A stretch of DNA of 64,000 bases from CAVROP01 sp050012175. GTDB taxonomy: Bacteria; Acidobacteriota; Terriglobia; UBA7540. The notes under the pieces are model-generated. The model was not told the origin of the DNA. It searched no databases and saw only the letters and a list, made by a program, of their open reading frames with translations. Each line of letters begins with the position of its first letter. Position 1 is the stretch's first letter. The position numbers and the translations under genes are program-made. Below are positions 40,251 through 50,484 of the stretch, in pieces. The DNA is taken from contig JBEKHR010000002.1 of the NCBI GenBank assembly GCA_050012175.1, forward strand, positions 151,288 through 215,287. The letters are read 5' to 3'.

Positions 40251-41177
40251 TTAAGGCGCCACCCGGCTCAAATAAAACTCGAAGAACCTCTTGGGATCCG
40301 TGCGCATCCCCACCGTAGCGTTCGCGGGCTTGCCTTCGACGACTCGAGTGAATCCTTGGGCATCAACCTCGATGGCCAACTGTTGAGTCTCGCCCAGGCT
40401 TGGGTCGATGAGCATCGCCACCGCCATGGGGTCACACAAAGTCGGAGTCTCGTTGCCCCAGAGGTGGTAGAGAGTCGTCAGGGCGTTGGTGAGGGGCGTG
40501 AGATGAGTGAAGACGCGGCGGCGTCCGGCGGCGTCGAGTTGCAGCATGGCCGTGACGTCGAGCGGGGCCACCAGGAGAGGCACACCGGATGAAAACACGG
40601 TCTGTGCCGCTTCGGGGTTCGACTTGATGTTCCACTCCGCTTCGGGCTTCGAATCCGGCGCATAACCGCGAGCGATTGATCCGCCCATCAGGGCGATGAG
40701 TTTGATCTGCTTCGCCATGGAAGGGTCGGATTTCAGTAGAGCGGCTACATTGGTCAGTTCCCCGATGGCGATGATCGTGACCCTGCCGGGCCGCCGGTTG
40801 ATTTCACTCTTCATGAAATCAACTGCTCCGCTTCTATGCAAGGCGGAACTGGTGAAGCCATTTGCCCAGCGGGTCTGGTCAATCGGCTGGGGCTTTCCAG
40901 GCTCGCCTGCATAAACCGGCACCTTGCGCCAAGTTCCGCCCGCTTCCCAAAGCAGTTTGGCGGCAAGGCGTGCTCGCGCCTGGGTGTCGCCAGCCACGGT
41001 GGTTACGCCCAGGAGTTCCAACTCGGGGCTATTGATAACGAGCGCCAGGGCGAACGCATCGTCAATGTCCGTGCCAATGTCGGTATCGAGGATGATCGGG
41101 ACCCTCGATGGCGCAGCAGGAAGGGAAGTCACGGCGAATGCAAAACCAACCAACAGTACTTGGATCAGATTCTGCAT
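40251..41177 (-). CDS. Exported inosine-uridine-type nucleoside hydrolase
   Basis: 308 residues. A Sec signal (LIQVLLVGFAFAVTSLPAAP) precedes the Ca2+-binding DTDIGTDIDDAFALALV motif of the IUNH family. TTVAGDTQARARLAAKLL, AIGELTNVAALL, ALMGGSI and PLDVT are also typical. The secreted form is unusual compared with cytoplasmic IUNH enzymes. It follows a sugar-type permease by 7 bp, so the pair may salvage nucleosides: hydrolysis outside the inner membrane, then ribose uptake. Confidence 0.9.
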   Translation of the reverse strand: MQNLIQVLLVGFAFAVTSLPAAPSRVPIILDTDIGTDIDDAFALALVINSPELELLGVTTVAGDTQARARLAAKLLWEAGGTWRKVPVYAGEPGKPQPIDQTRWANGFTSSALHRSGAVDFMKSEINRRPGRVTIIAIGELTNVAALLKSDPSMAKQIKLIALMGGSIARGYAPDSKPEAEWNIKSNPEAAQTVFSSGVPLLVAPLDVTAMLQLDAAGRRRVFTHLTPLTNALTTLYHLWGNETPTLCDPMAVAMLIDPSLGETQQLAIEVDAQGFTRVVEGKPANATVGMRTDPKRFFEFYLSRVAP

Positions 41178-41184
41178 ATGAACA

Positions 41185-42174
41185 TCACTTTACCACCGGC
41201 GCCAGCGCCACGCACACAAGGCCGATGATGAAAAGGGCAAACATCAGCGTCAGCAGCCGCTTGGTAGTTGCATCGGCGCCTTTGAATTCCTTCCAAACGA
41301 ACACACCCCAGATTGTGCCGACCATCGTCGAGCCCTGGCCGAGTGCGTAGGACGCTGCGGGCCCGACCATCTTGGCGTACGATGCAACGAAGTTGGAAAT
41401 CGTGCCCACCCCCCAGAACATGCCGCCGAAGATGCCCCAGAAGTGCCACGCCCCGGTTCCGCGAAAATAGTCCCCGACCGAAACCGGAGGTCCCGAAACC
41501 GGCCTCCGCATCAAGACATAATTCACCGGAAAATTAGAAACCAGCACTCCGAGAGCAAAGACGAAGGCCACGGTGTACGGACCAAGATGATTCTCTCCTT
41601 TGATAGCCTTGGCGATGAAAGGGTAGAACAGTCCCATCACCACACCGCCCAGCAGGCTGATTGCGATCCCTTTAATGCTCACGGTCTGATCCTTCGCCTG
41701 CCTTCGGTAGGCCAGAGCGTCCAGCAAAATTGCCAAGCACACCAAGGCAATGCCTCCAAAAAGCATCAACGGATTGCCTTTTGGCGTGATGATGTAATTC
41801 AAGATCGAGCCCACCACCAGCGCCACCCCGACGCCGATCGGGAAGGCCACAGCCATCCCCGCAAGGGCGATAGCCGCCACGATCAGGATGTTGCCGAGGT
41901 TGAAGACGATGCCGCCGAGGAAAGCGAGCAGCAAGTGATGACCATCCGCAGCCCGGAGGTTTTGAATAAAGCTATCCGGGCTGGCAGGAGCCGTGCGCCC
42001 CAGCGTAAACCCCAGGATCAGGGCCATCAACAAGATGCCCCAAACATAATCCCAATAGAACAATTCAACGCGCCAGCTTTTGCAAAGCTTTTGAGTATTA
42101 GCCCAACTGCCCCAGCAAATCATGCTGAGAACGATCATGGAGAGCGCGACCGCATAAACGGCGGGTATGAACAT
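41185..42174 (-). CDS. DMT-superfamily sugar permease (GRP/RhaT-like)
   Basis: 329 residues with ten hydrophobic segments. GGIVFNLGNILIVAAIALAG, FPIGVGVALVVGSILNYI and LGQGSTMVGTIWGVFVWKEF resemble bacterial ribose/glucose (GRP) and rhamnose (RhaT) proton symporters. ATG at 42174 follows GGGAGGTC. Co-transcribed with the nucleoside hydrolase, which suggests ribose or a nucleoside as substrate; inference from neighbours only. Confidence 0.78.
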   Translation of the reverse strand: MFIPAVYAVALSMIVLSMICWGSWANTQKLCKSWRVELFYWDYVWGILLMALILGFTLGRTAPASPDSFIQNLRAADGHHLLLAFLGGIVFNLGNILIVAAIALAGMAVAFPIGVGVALVVGSILNYIITPKGNPLMLFGGIALVCLAILLDALAYRRQAKDQTVSIKGIAISLLGGVVMGLFYPFIAKAIKGENHLGPYTVAFVFALGVLVSNFPVNYVLMRRPVSGPPVSVGDYFRGTGAWHFWGIFGGMFWGVGTISNFVASYAKMVGPAASYALGQGSTMVGTIWGVFVWKEFKGADATTKRLLTLMFALFIIGLVCVALAPVVK

Positions 42175-42228
42175 AAGTAAGTTGACCTCCCGGGGCGGGT
42201 TCCACATCAGCCTGCGCGGTTAGCGATC

Positions 42229-43260
42229 TTACTCCGGCATGGTGATGGGCGCCGTCCGGCCTTCGCGCGCCGACTGATAGATGGCCTCCATCACGGCCAC
42301 GTCGCGCATACCCTGGACGCCATTCGGCTCGGGCTCGCGATTTCGATGGATCGAGTCGGCAAAGGCATCAAGCTCCAGCGACAGCTCGTCAATGACCTTG
42401 AACTTTTTCTCGAACCATCGCTCACCGGTCTTGCCGAATAGACAGCGCTCTTCGTCATACTGATACGCCGGGTTGAGGGCCGCCCAGCCTTTCTCACCGT
42501 GGACCTGCAAAAACGACGACTGCGCGGCGCTGAAGCTCGCGGTGGCCTGCGCCACCAGCCCGTGCGGGAAGTTCAGCCGGAAGGCGATGTTCTCATCCAC
42601 CTTGCTGAATGTCTCGGGATCAGTCGTCCACTGATACGCCGAGACTTCCAGGGGTTCCTCGCCCACAAGCCAGCGTATGGTGTTCACGCAGTAAACTCCC
42701 ACGTCTGGCAGTGCGCCGCCGCCCGAGAGCTTGGGATCAAGATGCCACGCGCCAGCCTTCCCCCGACCGCGGACAACAATCCCGAAAGCCGAATGAATGT
42801 ATTTCAGCCGCCCGAGTCTCCCGCTCGTAATCAGTTTCTTGAGCTCGAGACTGGCAGGCTCAAAATACTTGCGGTAGGCAATCATCAGGCGAACGTCGGA
42901 AGCGCGGCAGGCCTCCAGCATCTGACGGCACTCTTCCACCGAAGTTGCCATGGGCTTTTCGCAAAGCACATGCTTGGCGGCGTTTGCAGCCTGAACTGCG
43001 TAGCGGGCGTGCGAGCCGTTGTTGGTGGCAATGTAGACGGCCTCAACCTGCGGATTGCTGAAGCAGGCCGGCAACTCCTCGTACGTGTAAAAGGCCTCAG
43101 CGTGGAACTTCGTGGCAAGGCGCTTGGCCTTGGACCTGTCACCGCTCACCAGGGCCACCAGTTTTGCCTTCTTGCTGTGCCGGAAGCCGGGCAAGATCGC
43201 GCCTTGTGCAAATCCCCCTAATCCAATCACGGCATATCCAACGGGTTTGAAAGCTGCCAT
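42229..43260 (-). CDS. Gfo/Idh/MocA family oxidoreductase
   Basis: 343 residues from ATG 43260 (MAAFKPVGYAVIGLGGFAQG). Rossmann motif GLGGFAQGAILPG, the CEKPMATSVEECRQM motif (about residue 99), and the sugar-dehydrogenase-type GGGALPDVGVYCVNTIRWL block with the catalytic-helix region. Resembles glucose-fructose oxidoreductase-like enzymes. It precedes the permease and nucleoside hydrolase in the same direction with a 54-bp gap, so it may act on the imported sugar. Confidence 0.88.
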   Translation of the reverse strand: MAAFKPVGYAVIGLGGFAQGAILPGFRHSKKAKLVALVSGDRSKAKRLATKFHAEAFYTYEELPACFSNPQVEAVYIATNNGSHARYAVQAANAAKHVLCEKPMATSVEECRQMLEACRASDVRLMIAYRKYFEPASLELKKLITSGRLGRLKYIHSAFGIVVRGRGKAGAWHLDPKLSGGGALPDVGVYCVNTIRWLVGEEPLEVSAYQWTTDPETFSKVDENIAFRLNFPHGLVAQATASFSAAQSSFLQVHGEKGWAALNPAYQYDEERCLFGKTGERWFEKKFKVIDELSLELDAFADSIHRNREPEPNGVQGMRDVAVMEAIYQSAREGRTAPITMPE

Positions 43261-43532
43261 AGACCTCCTTTGCTGGACTTGAAATGAAGGAAGAATACTT
43301 CCCGACTTTGGCTGCGCTGTCAAGCCTGTGAGCGTTCAAGCAAGAACCGATGCGGTTTCCGGCCGATACCCGCAGCAGGGCCCTTCGGCGAAACGTTCTC
43401 CGCTGCGGGCGGCAGCACACCCAAAGTTCGCAGACTCTTCGACCTTCAACTTTCGACTCTTCAGGGTCGGGAGGCTTGGATGGGACGCAATCTGTGGGCG
43501 GCGCGCGCAAACCCCCGCGCCCTTGCCCACGA

Positions 43533-45626
43533 CTACTCTTCCTCTTCCACCGCGGAGGGCTTGTGCGCGGCGACGATCTTATCGGCGATCGGCTGGGGGA
43601 CGATTTCGTAGTGCGAGTACTCCATCGAGTAGGTCCCACGCCCTTGGGTCATGGAGGTGAGGTCGGAGGCGTACGTGAGCATCTCGGCGAGCGGCACCTG
43701 AGCCTTGATGGCGGTGGACGCGCCCTTGGGATCCATACCCTGCACGCGCCCGCGGCGCCCATTAAGGTTGCCCATGATATCGCCAGCGTTATTCTCGGGC
43801 ACCGTGATTTCCACATTCATAATCGGCTCGAGCAAGCAGGGCTTGGCCTGTTCCATGCACTTCTTGAACCCCTTGGAGCCGGCGAGCTTAAAGGCGATTT
43901 CAGAGGAGTCCACCTCGTGATAGGAGCCGTCGAAGAGGATCACTCTGAAGTCCACCACGGGATAGCCGGCGAGATACCCTTTCGAGGCTGCCTCGACGAT
44001 ACCCTTCTCGACGGCGGGAATATAGTTCCTGGGGATGGCGCCGCCGAAGATATCGTTCACAAACTCGAAGCCGGCGCCGCGTACCAGCGGTTCCACCTTG
44101 ATCCAGCAGTCACCGTACTGGCCGTGGCCGCCGGTCTGCTTCTTGTGCTTGCCCTGCGCTTCGGCTTTGGCGCGAATGGTTTCGCGGTAAGGGATCTTGG
44201 GCGCCTTGAGCGTGACATCGATGTTAAACCTCCGCTTGAGCTTCGAGACGGCCACTTCCACATGCTGCTGGCCGGCGCCTGAAAGCAGGAACTCCTTGGT
44301 CTGCGGGTCACGCGAGAAGCGCAAGAGCAAATCTTCTTCGAGCATGCGATGGATGGCGGTGGAGAGCTTGTCCTCGTCGCCGCGCGACTTGGGTTCAATG
44401 GCAAACGAAATGGCGGGTTCCGCCAGCTTCAGCTTGGGGAAAACAATCGGCGCGCCTTTGTCACCCAGCGTGTCGCCCGTCAGGGTGTCCTTCAGCTTGG
44501 CCACTTCCCCGATGTCCCCCGCATGGAGCTCGGCTACGGGCGTCTGCGTCTTGCCCTGAACGACCCCGATGTGCGAGAGGCGCTCGCTGGTTCCTCGGTC
44601 GAAGTTGGTAAGGTTGGCCTCGTTCTTCAGAACTCCCGACATCACCTTGAAGTAGCTCACGCGGCCGGCAAAGGGGTCTGCCACGGTCTTGAAGACGAAG
44701 GCAGAAACCGGCTGGTCGTCGGCAATCTTGCGCTTTACAGGCTCGCCGCCCTCGTGTTCCAGGCCTTCCACCTCTTTCCGCCCCAGGGGCGAAGGAAGGT
44801 AATCCACGATGAAGTTCAGCAGATTCTCGCTGCCAATGTTGGGCAGCCCGGCCGCAACGACCACAGGGTAGAGGCGCTTTTCGCAGACCGCGGCCCTCAG
44901 ACCAGGGACCAAGTGCTCCTCCGGGAGGGTGCCCTTTTCAAAGAACTCTTCCATCAACTTGTCGTTACCCTCGGCCACCATTTCCACCAAGGCCTCGTGA
45001 GCCTTGCTCGCTGCATCCTTCAGGTCAGCAGGAATCTCGACTTCCTTAGCCTTCCCGGACCCGTTGGAGTCGTAGAGATAGGCCTTCACTCGAACCAAGT
45101 CGATGACGCCGTGAAAATTCTTCTCTTCCCCGATGGGGAGCTGGAGGGGAACCGCGTTCCGCCCGAAAGCCTCGTGTAAGGCTTCGAGGGTCCGCTCAAA
45201 GCTGGCGCGGTCGCGGTCCAACTGATTGATGACCAGCGCGCGCGGCAAGCTGTATTTCTCGCAGAAACCCCAGGATTTCTCCGTTTGCACTTCGATTCCC
45301 GCCACGCCATGAATAAGCAATAGAGCGGCATCGGCCGCCAGAAGCGCCCCCTCCGTTTCGTGCATGAAGATGTTGTATCCGGGGGTGTCAATAAAGTTGA
45401 TCTTGCTCCTGCCCCATTCCGCATAAGCGAGCCCGGCGGTGATGGAAAACTTGCGCTGGATCTCCTCCTCGTCGTAGTCCGTGATGGAGGTTCCGTCGTC
45501 CACCTTTCCCAGGCGGTTAACCATGCCCGCCGCGTAAAGCAGCGCGGAAACAAGCTGGGTCTTGCCGGTATCGCCGTGACCCACCAGTGCAACATTGCGA
45601 ATGTCTTGGCCGTCGTATATTCTCAC
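43533..45626 (-). CDS. EF-G paralogue (FusA2-like translational GTPase)
   Basis: 697 residues with all EF-G domains. G1 is GHGDTGKTQL, whereas canonical EF-G has AHIDAGKTT; G3 DTPGYNIF; G4 is NQLDRDRA instead of NKMDR. Domain IV keeps HKKQTGGHGQYGDC and domain V EPIMNVEITVPENNAGDIMGNLNGRRGRVQGM. These substitutions mark the second EF-G family of acidobacteria and other lineages. A role in ribosome recycling or stress translation is plausible but not shown here. Confidence 0.9.
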   Translation of the reverse strand: MRIYDGQDIRNVALVGHGDTGKTQLVSALLYAAGMVNRLGKVDDGTSITDYDEEEIQRKFSITAGLAYAEWGRSKINFIDTPGYNIFMHETEGALLAADAALLLIHGVAGIEVQTEKSWGFCEKYSLPRALVINQLDRDRASFERTLEALHEAFGRNAVPLQLPIGEEKNFHGVIDLVRVKAYLYDSNGSGKAKEVEIPADLKDAASKAHEALVEMVAEGNDKLMEEFFEKGTLPEEHLVPGLRAAVCEKRLYPVVVAAGLPNIGSENLLNFIVDYLPSPLGRKEVEGLEHEGGEPVKRKIADDQPVSAFVFKTVADPFAGRVSYFKVMSGVLKNEANLTNFDRGTSERLSHIGVVQGKTQTPVAELHAGDIGEVAKLKDTLTGDTLGDKGAPIVFPKLKLAEPAISFAIEPKSRGDEDKLSTAIHRMLEEDLLLRFSRDPQTKEFLLSGAGQQHVEVAVSKLKRRFNIDVTLKAPKIPYRETIRAKAEAQGKHKKQTGGHGQYGDCWIKVEPLVRGAGFEFVNDIFGGAIPRNYIPAVEKGIVEAASKGYLAGYPVVDFRVILFDGSYHEVDSSEIAFKLAGSKGFKKCMEQAKPCLLEPIMNVEITVPENNAGDIMGNLNGRRGRVQGMDPKGASTAIKAQVPLAEMLTYASDLTSMTQGRGTYSMEYSHYEIVPQPIADKIVAAHKPSAVEEEE

Positions 45627-45981
45627 CAGGAACTCCTTGGGATTGTAGGACCGGCACTAGGCGTGCCTTGCCGGGCGCGAAGCAATCCCTCATCGTAGCA
45701 CAACTTTTTGCGCCACTCCAACGATACAATAGAAGGATACTTAAGGATGCGCTTGAGCATCGCTATCTCTGCTGGAAGGGGGTCGGAAAGGATACCGGCT
45801 TCGCTAACCAAAACTACTCCGCCCGGAGTGGGGAAGACCGCGTTGATTCTTATTCGGGTTTAGCCATTGCAAATAAGTTGAAAAAAGGCACGAGGTAGGC
45901 GTCAATTCCGAAAAGGGAAAGCGGGCGCACCATGCTCAGCTCCGTGAGGTTGCCTACACCGCCTCACTCCACACGACCGCT
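45627..45981. other. 355-bp intergenic region, nothing recognised
   Basis: The stretch between the EF-G paralogue and the Ysc84 gene shows no gene, repeat family member or clear hairpin. Confidence 0.6.
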
Positions 45982-46749
45982 CTACTGTTTCGGCGCAGGA
46001 GGGCCCTGTTGTTTCGGCGCAGGAGCGCTCTCTTGTTTCGGAGCTTGGGTGGGGGCAAACGCTTCCCCACCCCGAGGTGAATACTTCTCGAGTCCGGCGA
46101 TGAGTGATTTCGCTTCGGGCGGAACATCGCCCTTGCCTTCGATGAGAATCTCCTTGGGGTCCACGACGTGGCCATACAAACGCGCGTTGGCCTCCCCATC
46201 CTGGGTAATGGCAGTTCCTTTGAGAGAGACGCCGGCAAACAAGCCCCGGGACCGGGAATAAGTCAGAATTTCAGCGGTTATCATCAGATCCGTGGAGGCA
46301 GAAGCTGTCCGTCCCACCGGCCCGGCCGCCGCTGAGGCATCCGCGCCAAGTTCCCCCCTACTCTTCAGCAGCCTGCGAATCCCGCTGGGGTTCATCACCA
46401 CAAAAACCAGGTCGGTCTCCGATCCTCCCAACTGAAACCCATAGCTACCACTGTGCACGGCAATCATCGTAGGTGCACCCCAGGGGCCGTTCCCGCCTCG
46501 CCTGCACACCAGCACACCGCGCCCGTAGCTCGCCCCGAAAATGAAAGCCAGTTTCTTCTGCCCGGGGACAATGCCCACGCAGACCGACCTGTCGAGCAGG
46601 TCTTTCGGGATGGAGTTATCAGGCGTGTTCATGATTTCGTACATCACCACGGCAGCGCTTTCGAGCCGGTTAGCTACTTTGCCTTGCTTAGCCTGAAGAA
46701 ATTCGACCGGCAGGCTCAACATCAGGGTAGCAACCATCAGGTATCTCAT
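45982..46749 (-). CDS. Exported Ysc84/SYLF-domain protein
   Basis: 255 residues. Signal peptide (MRYLMVATLMLSLPVEFLQA). The SYLF lipid-binding domain is clear: VCVGIVPGQKKLAFIFGASYGRGVLVCR, GSYGFQLGGSETDLVFVVMN and GRTASASTDLMITAEILTYSRSRGLFAGVSLKG. The C-terminus is a low-complexity tail of repeated APKQ units. GGAGGATGACCC precedes the ATG. Probably periplasmic and membrane-associated; function in bacteria unclear. Confidence 0.9.
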   Translation of the reverse strand: MRYLMVATLMLSLPVEFLQAKQGKVANRLESAAVVMYEIMNTPDNSIPKDLLDRSVCVGIVPGQKKLAFIFGASYGRGVLVCRRGGNGPWGAPTMIAVHSGSYGFQLGGSETDLVFVVMNPSGIRRLLKSRGELGADASAAAGPVGRTASASTDLMITAEILTYSRSRGLFAGVSLKGTAITQDGEANARLYGHVVDPKEILIEGKGDVPPEAKSLIAGLEKYSPRGGEAFAPTQAPKQESAPAPKQQGPPAPKQ

Positions 46750-47417
46750 TGGGTCATCCTCCTGAGTAGTGGATCTCGTAGCTGGTTACATGTCATTATG
46801 GCTTTCTCGGAAGAGCGGCGCAAGGTCGCACTCCTCGGCCCGGCGCCGCCACTTGGCCCACATCCGCCCGGCGTCCCCGCGTCTCGCCGGCGACTTCCGT
46901 GCGCAAAGGTGGTTGCGCGCACGTAGATTCGCAACACGCCCAACTATAGCACGAGCAATTGACATTTCGTTATCCGTTCATAACTGGGATGCCGAATCTT
47001 CTCAAAGGGTTGAGTAGCGTCGTCGAACTCTGAACGTATGTGCTCGAAACGTCATATTCTGCTCGGAGAAGGGAAGATTTCCACGGAAGGCTCTCCTCGA
47101 GACCTCGGTTGTGGTCCCAACCTTCCTCGGCGATCCGGAACACCACGAGGCCAGCCTGGGCGCTTTCCTCCGCCTCGGGAAGCGACAGGCATGCTGCGCG
47201 GCTCACAGCGTGGCGGAGGTCCACGCCACCTTCACCCGCATACCCGGTAAATACCGGGTGAGTTGCGAGCAGGCAATGTTGTTCCTTCCCGTCTTTGGTG
47301 GAGTCTAAGCTATCCGCCCAACCGCCCGCGTCCCCCAATAGCGTTGACTTGGCCCTGAGCGCGGCCTAAGATGGCGTCATCGGAAGTGACTCGCAGATCA
47401 CTTCCAGGCTCCACGCC
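46750..47417. other. 668-bp intergenic region, nothing recognised
   Basis: Region upstream of both the Ysc84 gene and the kinase. Open frames in it have no recognisable domains and no good ribosome-binding sites. GC-rich but without a convincing promoter, hairpin or gene. Confidence 0.55.
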
Positions 47418-49820
47418 ATGCTTGGCAAGATCATTTCCCACTACCGGATTCTGGAGAAACTCGGCGGCGGCGGTATGGGCGTCGTCTACAAGGCCGAGGA
47501 CACCACGCTGGGCCGTCAGGTCGCTCTCAAGTTTCTGCCTGAGGAATGGAGCAAGGATAGGCAGGCCCTGGAACGCTTCAAGCGCGAAGCCCGCGCTGCC
47601 GCGGCCCTGAACCATCCCAACATCTGCACGATTTACGAGGTGGGCGAGCAGGCAGGCCAGCCCTTCCTGGTGATGGAGTTGCTCGAAGGTGAGACACTCG
47701 AGCAGCGGATATCGGCCCAGCCCCTGAAGGTCAACGAGATTCTGGAGTTAGCGATTCCCATCGCCTTGGCGCTGGAGGCGGCGCACGCGAAGGGTATCGT
47801 GCACCGCGACATCAAGCCGGCGAACATCTTCGTCACCCAGGAGGGAGGGGTCAAGATTCTGGACTTCGGGCTGGCGAAGGTGGCACGGGCAGGCGGGCCG
47901 TCGAGTGTTACCGATGTGTCCACGGAATCCCTCACCGCGCCGGGCGTGGTGGCCGGGACGGTTCAATATATGAGCCCGGAGCAAGCCCTCGCGGAGCCGG
48001 TGGATGCGCGGACCGACCTGTTTTCGTTCGGGTCGGTGCTCTATGAGATGGCCACCGGGCGGGCTCCTTTCCTGGGTTCGACGCTCGGCGAGACGATCGC
48101 CCACATCTTACACAGCGAGCCGGAAGCCATGGGGCGCTTCAACTCCGAGGTACCGGCAGAGTTGGAACGGATCACCCGGAAGTGCCTGGAGAAGAAACGG
48201 CAAGAGCGTTACCAATCGGCAAAGGAGCTGAGGGTTGACTTGCAGGGTCTGAAGCGCGCAACGGAATCCGTCCAGGCGGGGGTAACGGCAGGGCTGGCCC
48301 TGCCCAAAAGGGGGCGGCCCGCGGTGCCCCTACGAAAGCGTAGGATTGTCGCGATAGTAGGGGCAGCGGTCATGCTGGTCGCCGCCGTTCTCATCGCGCG
48401 GAACGTGGGCGGCCTGCGCGATCGGCTGCTGGGTCCAGTTGGCCCGCCGCGCATCGAGTCGCTGGCGGTGCTGCCGCTGGAGAACCTGATGGGCGACCCG
48501 CAACAGGAATACTTCGTCGATGGCATGACCGAGGAGTTGATCGCGGACCTTTCCCAGGTGAGCGCGCTGCGGGTGATTTCGCGCACGTCGGTGATGCAGT
48601 ACAAAGGCACCAAGAAGTCGATGCCCGAGATTGCGCGGGAGCTGAGGGTGGATGGGGTGATCGAAGGCTCGGTGCTGCGCTCGGGCGATCAGGTGCGGAT
48701 TACCGCGCAATTGATCCAAGCGGCTACCGACACGCACCTCTGGGCCAAGAGCTACGAGCGCGACCTGCGCGACGTGCTGGCCTTGCAGGAGGAGGTGGCA
48801 CGAGCGATTGCCGGCGAGATCAGAGTCAAGCTGACGCCCCAGGAGCAGACGCGCCTGGTCCGCGCCCGCCCCGTCAACCCCGAAGCCTACGAGGCCTATC
48901 TCAAGGGCGAGTTTTACGTGAACAAAATGACACCGGAAGGATATGAAAAAGGTCTGGCATATCTAAACAAGGCGATCGAGAAAGACCCGACGAATCCCTT
49001 GCCGTATGCCGGACTGGCACTCTGCTACAGCGTGATCGCCCACGAACGGTTTCCAGACGCCTTCGCTAGAGCCAGGGCGGCTGCGCGCAAGGCCGAAGAG
49101 TTAGGCGAGCCGACAGCGGAAATGTACTTGGCGTTGGGTATGATCAAACTCTACTCCGACTGGGACTATGCGGGTGCGGAAAAGGATCTGCGGCGCGCCA
49201 TGGAACTTAATCCCAGTTTAGGCGAGGCTCATCGCGACTATTCGTGGTATCTCTTCCTGATCGGGCGCCGGGATGAAGCCCTGGCAGAAATGAAACGGGC
49301 GCAGGAGGTGGAACCGCTCACGCCGCTTTTTGCGGCGGATCGGGGATGGCTTTACTGGTTGGTGGGACAATACGACGAAGCGATAGAGGAAGTCCGAAAA
49401 GCGCTCGAACTGGATCCTAATTTCGCGTATGGGCTTTACGTCCTGGGAGGCGTGTACGCAGAAAAGGGGATGTATGCGGAGGCCATTGCAGCGCACCAAA
49501 AGGCGGGCGCAGTGGATCCTGATTGGAGATGGGGTCTGGCGCGCACCTATGCTCAGGCTGGCCGGAAGGACGAGGCGCGGAGGATACTAGCCAAGTTCTT
49601 GGAGGAGAAACCCAAGCCAACGGGTGCCTGGGCGGGTTGGTTTCTGGCTGCGATTTACGGAGCCCTGGGGGAAAAGGATGAGGCCTTCCGCTGGCTGGAG
49701 GCCTGCTACAAGGAACGCCATAGCTGGATGCCTTGGATCGGGAAAGACGTTTCTTTCAAGCCCTTGCGCTCCGATCCGCGCTTTCAGGATTTGGTGCGTC
49801 GCATGAACCTCCCCAAATAG
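47418..49820 (+). CDS. Ser/Thr protein kinase with TolB/FlgO-like and TPR modules
   Basis: 800 residues. Kinase domain (about 8-275): Gly loop LGGGGMGVVYKAED, VALKFL, HRDIKPANIFV, DFGLAKV and the APE-equivalent YMSPEQALAEP. One membrane helix (VAIVGAAVMLVAAVLIA, about 310-328). Outside it: a FlgO/adenylate-cyclase-associated TolB-like region (SLAVLPLENLMGDPQQEYFVDGMTEELI, VDGVIEGSVLRSGDQVRI, about 350-490) and at least six TPRs (520-790). The layout is typical of acidobacterial signalling proteins. Start MLGKIISHYRILEKLGGGG is canonical. Confidence 0.93.
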   Translation: MLGKIISHYRILEKLGGGGMGVVYKAEDTTLGRQVALKFLPEEWSKDRQALERFKREARAAAALNHPNICTIYEVGEQAGQPFLVMELLEGETLEQRISAQPLKVNEILELAIPIALALEAAHAKGIVHRDIKPANIFVTQEGGVKILDFGLAKVARAGGPSSVTDVSTESLTAPGVVAGTVQYMSPEQALAEPVDARTDLFSFGSVLYEMATGRAPFLGSTLGETIAHILHSEPEAMGRFNSEVPAELERITRKCLEKKRQERYQSAKELRVDLQGLKRATESVQAGVTAGLALPKRGRPAVPLRKRRIVAIVGAAVMLVAAVLIARNVGGLRDRLLGPVGPPRIESLAVLPLENLMGDPQQEYFVDGMTEELIADLSQVSALRVISRTSVMQYKGTKKSMPEIARELRVDGVIEGSVLRSGDQVRITAQLIQAATDTHLWAKSYERDLRDVLALQEEVARAIAGEIRVKLTPQEQTRLVRARPVNPEAYEAYLKGEFYVNKMTPEGYEKGLAYLNKAIEKDPTNPLPYAGLALCYSVIAHERFPDAFARARAAARKAEELGEPTAEMYLALGMIKLYSDWDYAGAEKDLRRAMELNPSLGEAHRDYSWYLFLIGRRDEALAEMKRAQEVEPLTPLFAADRGWLYWLVGQYDEAIEEVRKALELDPNFAYGLYVLGGVYAEKGMYAEAIAAHQKAGAVDPDWRWGLARTYAQAGRKDEARRILAKFLEEKPKPTGAWAGWFLAAIYGALGEKDEAFRWLEACYKERHSWMPWIGKDVSFKPLRSDPRFQDLVRRMNLPK

Positions 49821-49932
49821 GTTTCCATAGGCCAGAAGTCATCACCTTGCCAAGAAAGCAGAACTTGCGCTCGTGTGTTTTGGGGAGAAACGTGCTCTAC
49901 AAATGGTAATTGGGGGAAGAGAGGAGGCACCC

Positions 49933-50484
49933 GTGAATCTTGGACTTCTTTGGGTCATATTTGCGCTTCCTGCGCTCGGTGTGGGGTATTTGCTCTTTCG
50001 AGGCCTGCGTTCCTACTTTAAACTGCGAGGACAGAGGCTGGTCACTTGCCCTGAAACTCAGAAGCCTGCCGCGGTTGATTTGGACGCCATACCCCTGGCG
50101 AGGGATGCGGCCTTTGGTACACCCCATCTTCGCCTGAGCGAGTGTTCCCGCTGGCCGGAACGGCAGGGATGCGGGCAGGAGTGCTTGAAACAGATCGAAG
50201 CGGCTCCGGAAGGTTGCTTGGTTCGCCGCATCGTTGCCAACTGGTATGCGGGCAAGACCTGCGCCATTTGTGGTAAACCCGTGAATGTAACTGAGGAATG
50301 GGTTGGACACGTGCCAGCCCTGCTGAACCCGGAGAAGAAAACCGTTTACTGGGACAAGATTGCGGCTGAGAGATTGCCGGAGGTATTCCAAACTCACTCG
50401 CCCGTTTGCTGGTCCTGCCACATCGCTGAAACTTTCAGGCGCGAGCACCCGGATTTGGTCGTGGACCGCCCCGCAAGATGGTGA
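49933..50484 (+). CDS. Membrane-anchored Cys-rich hypothetical protein
   Basis: 183 residues from a GTG at 49933 preceded by GAGAGGAGG. N-terminal membrane helix (LGLLWVIFALPALGVGYLLF), then a soluble part with several paired cysteines: CPETQKP, CSRWPERQGCGQEC, CAICGKPV and CWSCHI, likely metal- or cluster-binding. The CPET.KP and CSRWPERQGC.QEC pattern recurs in acidobacterial hypothetical proteins near respiratory genes, but no function is established. It lies about 110 bp after the kinase gene. Confidence 0.75.
   Translation: MNLGLLWVIFALPALGVGYLLFRGLRSYFKLRGQRLVTCPETQKPAAVDLDAIPLARDAAFGTPHLRLSECSRWPERQGCGQECLKQIEAAPEGCLVRRIVANWYAGKTCAICGKPVNVTEEWVGHVPALLNPEKKTVYWDKIAAERLPEVFQTHSPVCWSCHIAETFRREHPDLVVDRPARW

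Noticed and set aside
46970..47338. Possible 122-residue gene upstream of the kinase
   Set aside because: No ribosome-binding site, no domain-like composition, start codon weak; treated as non-coding.
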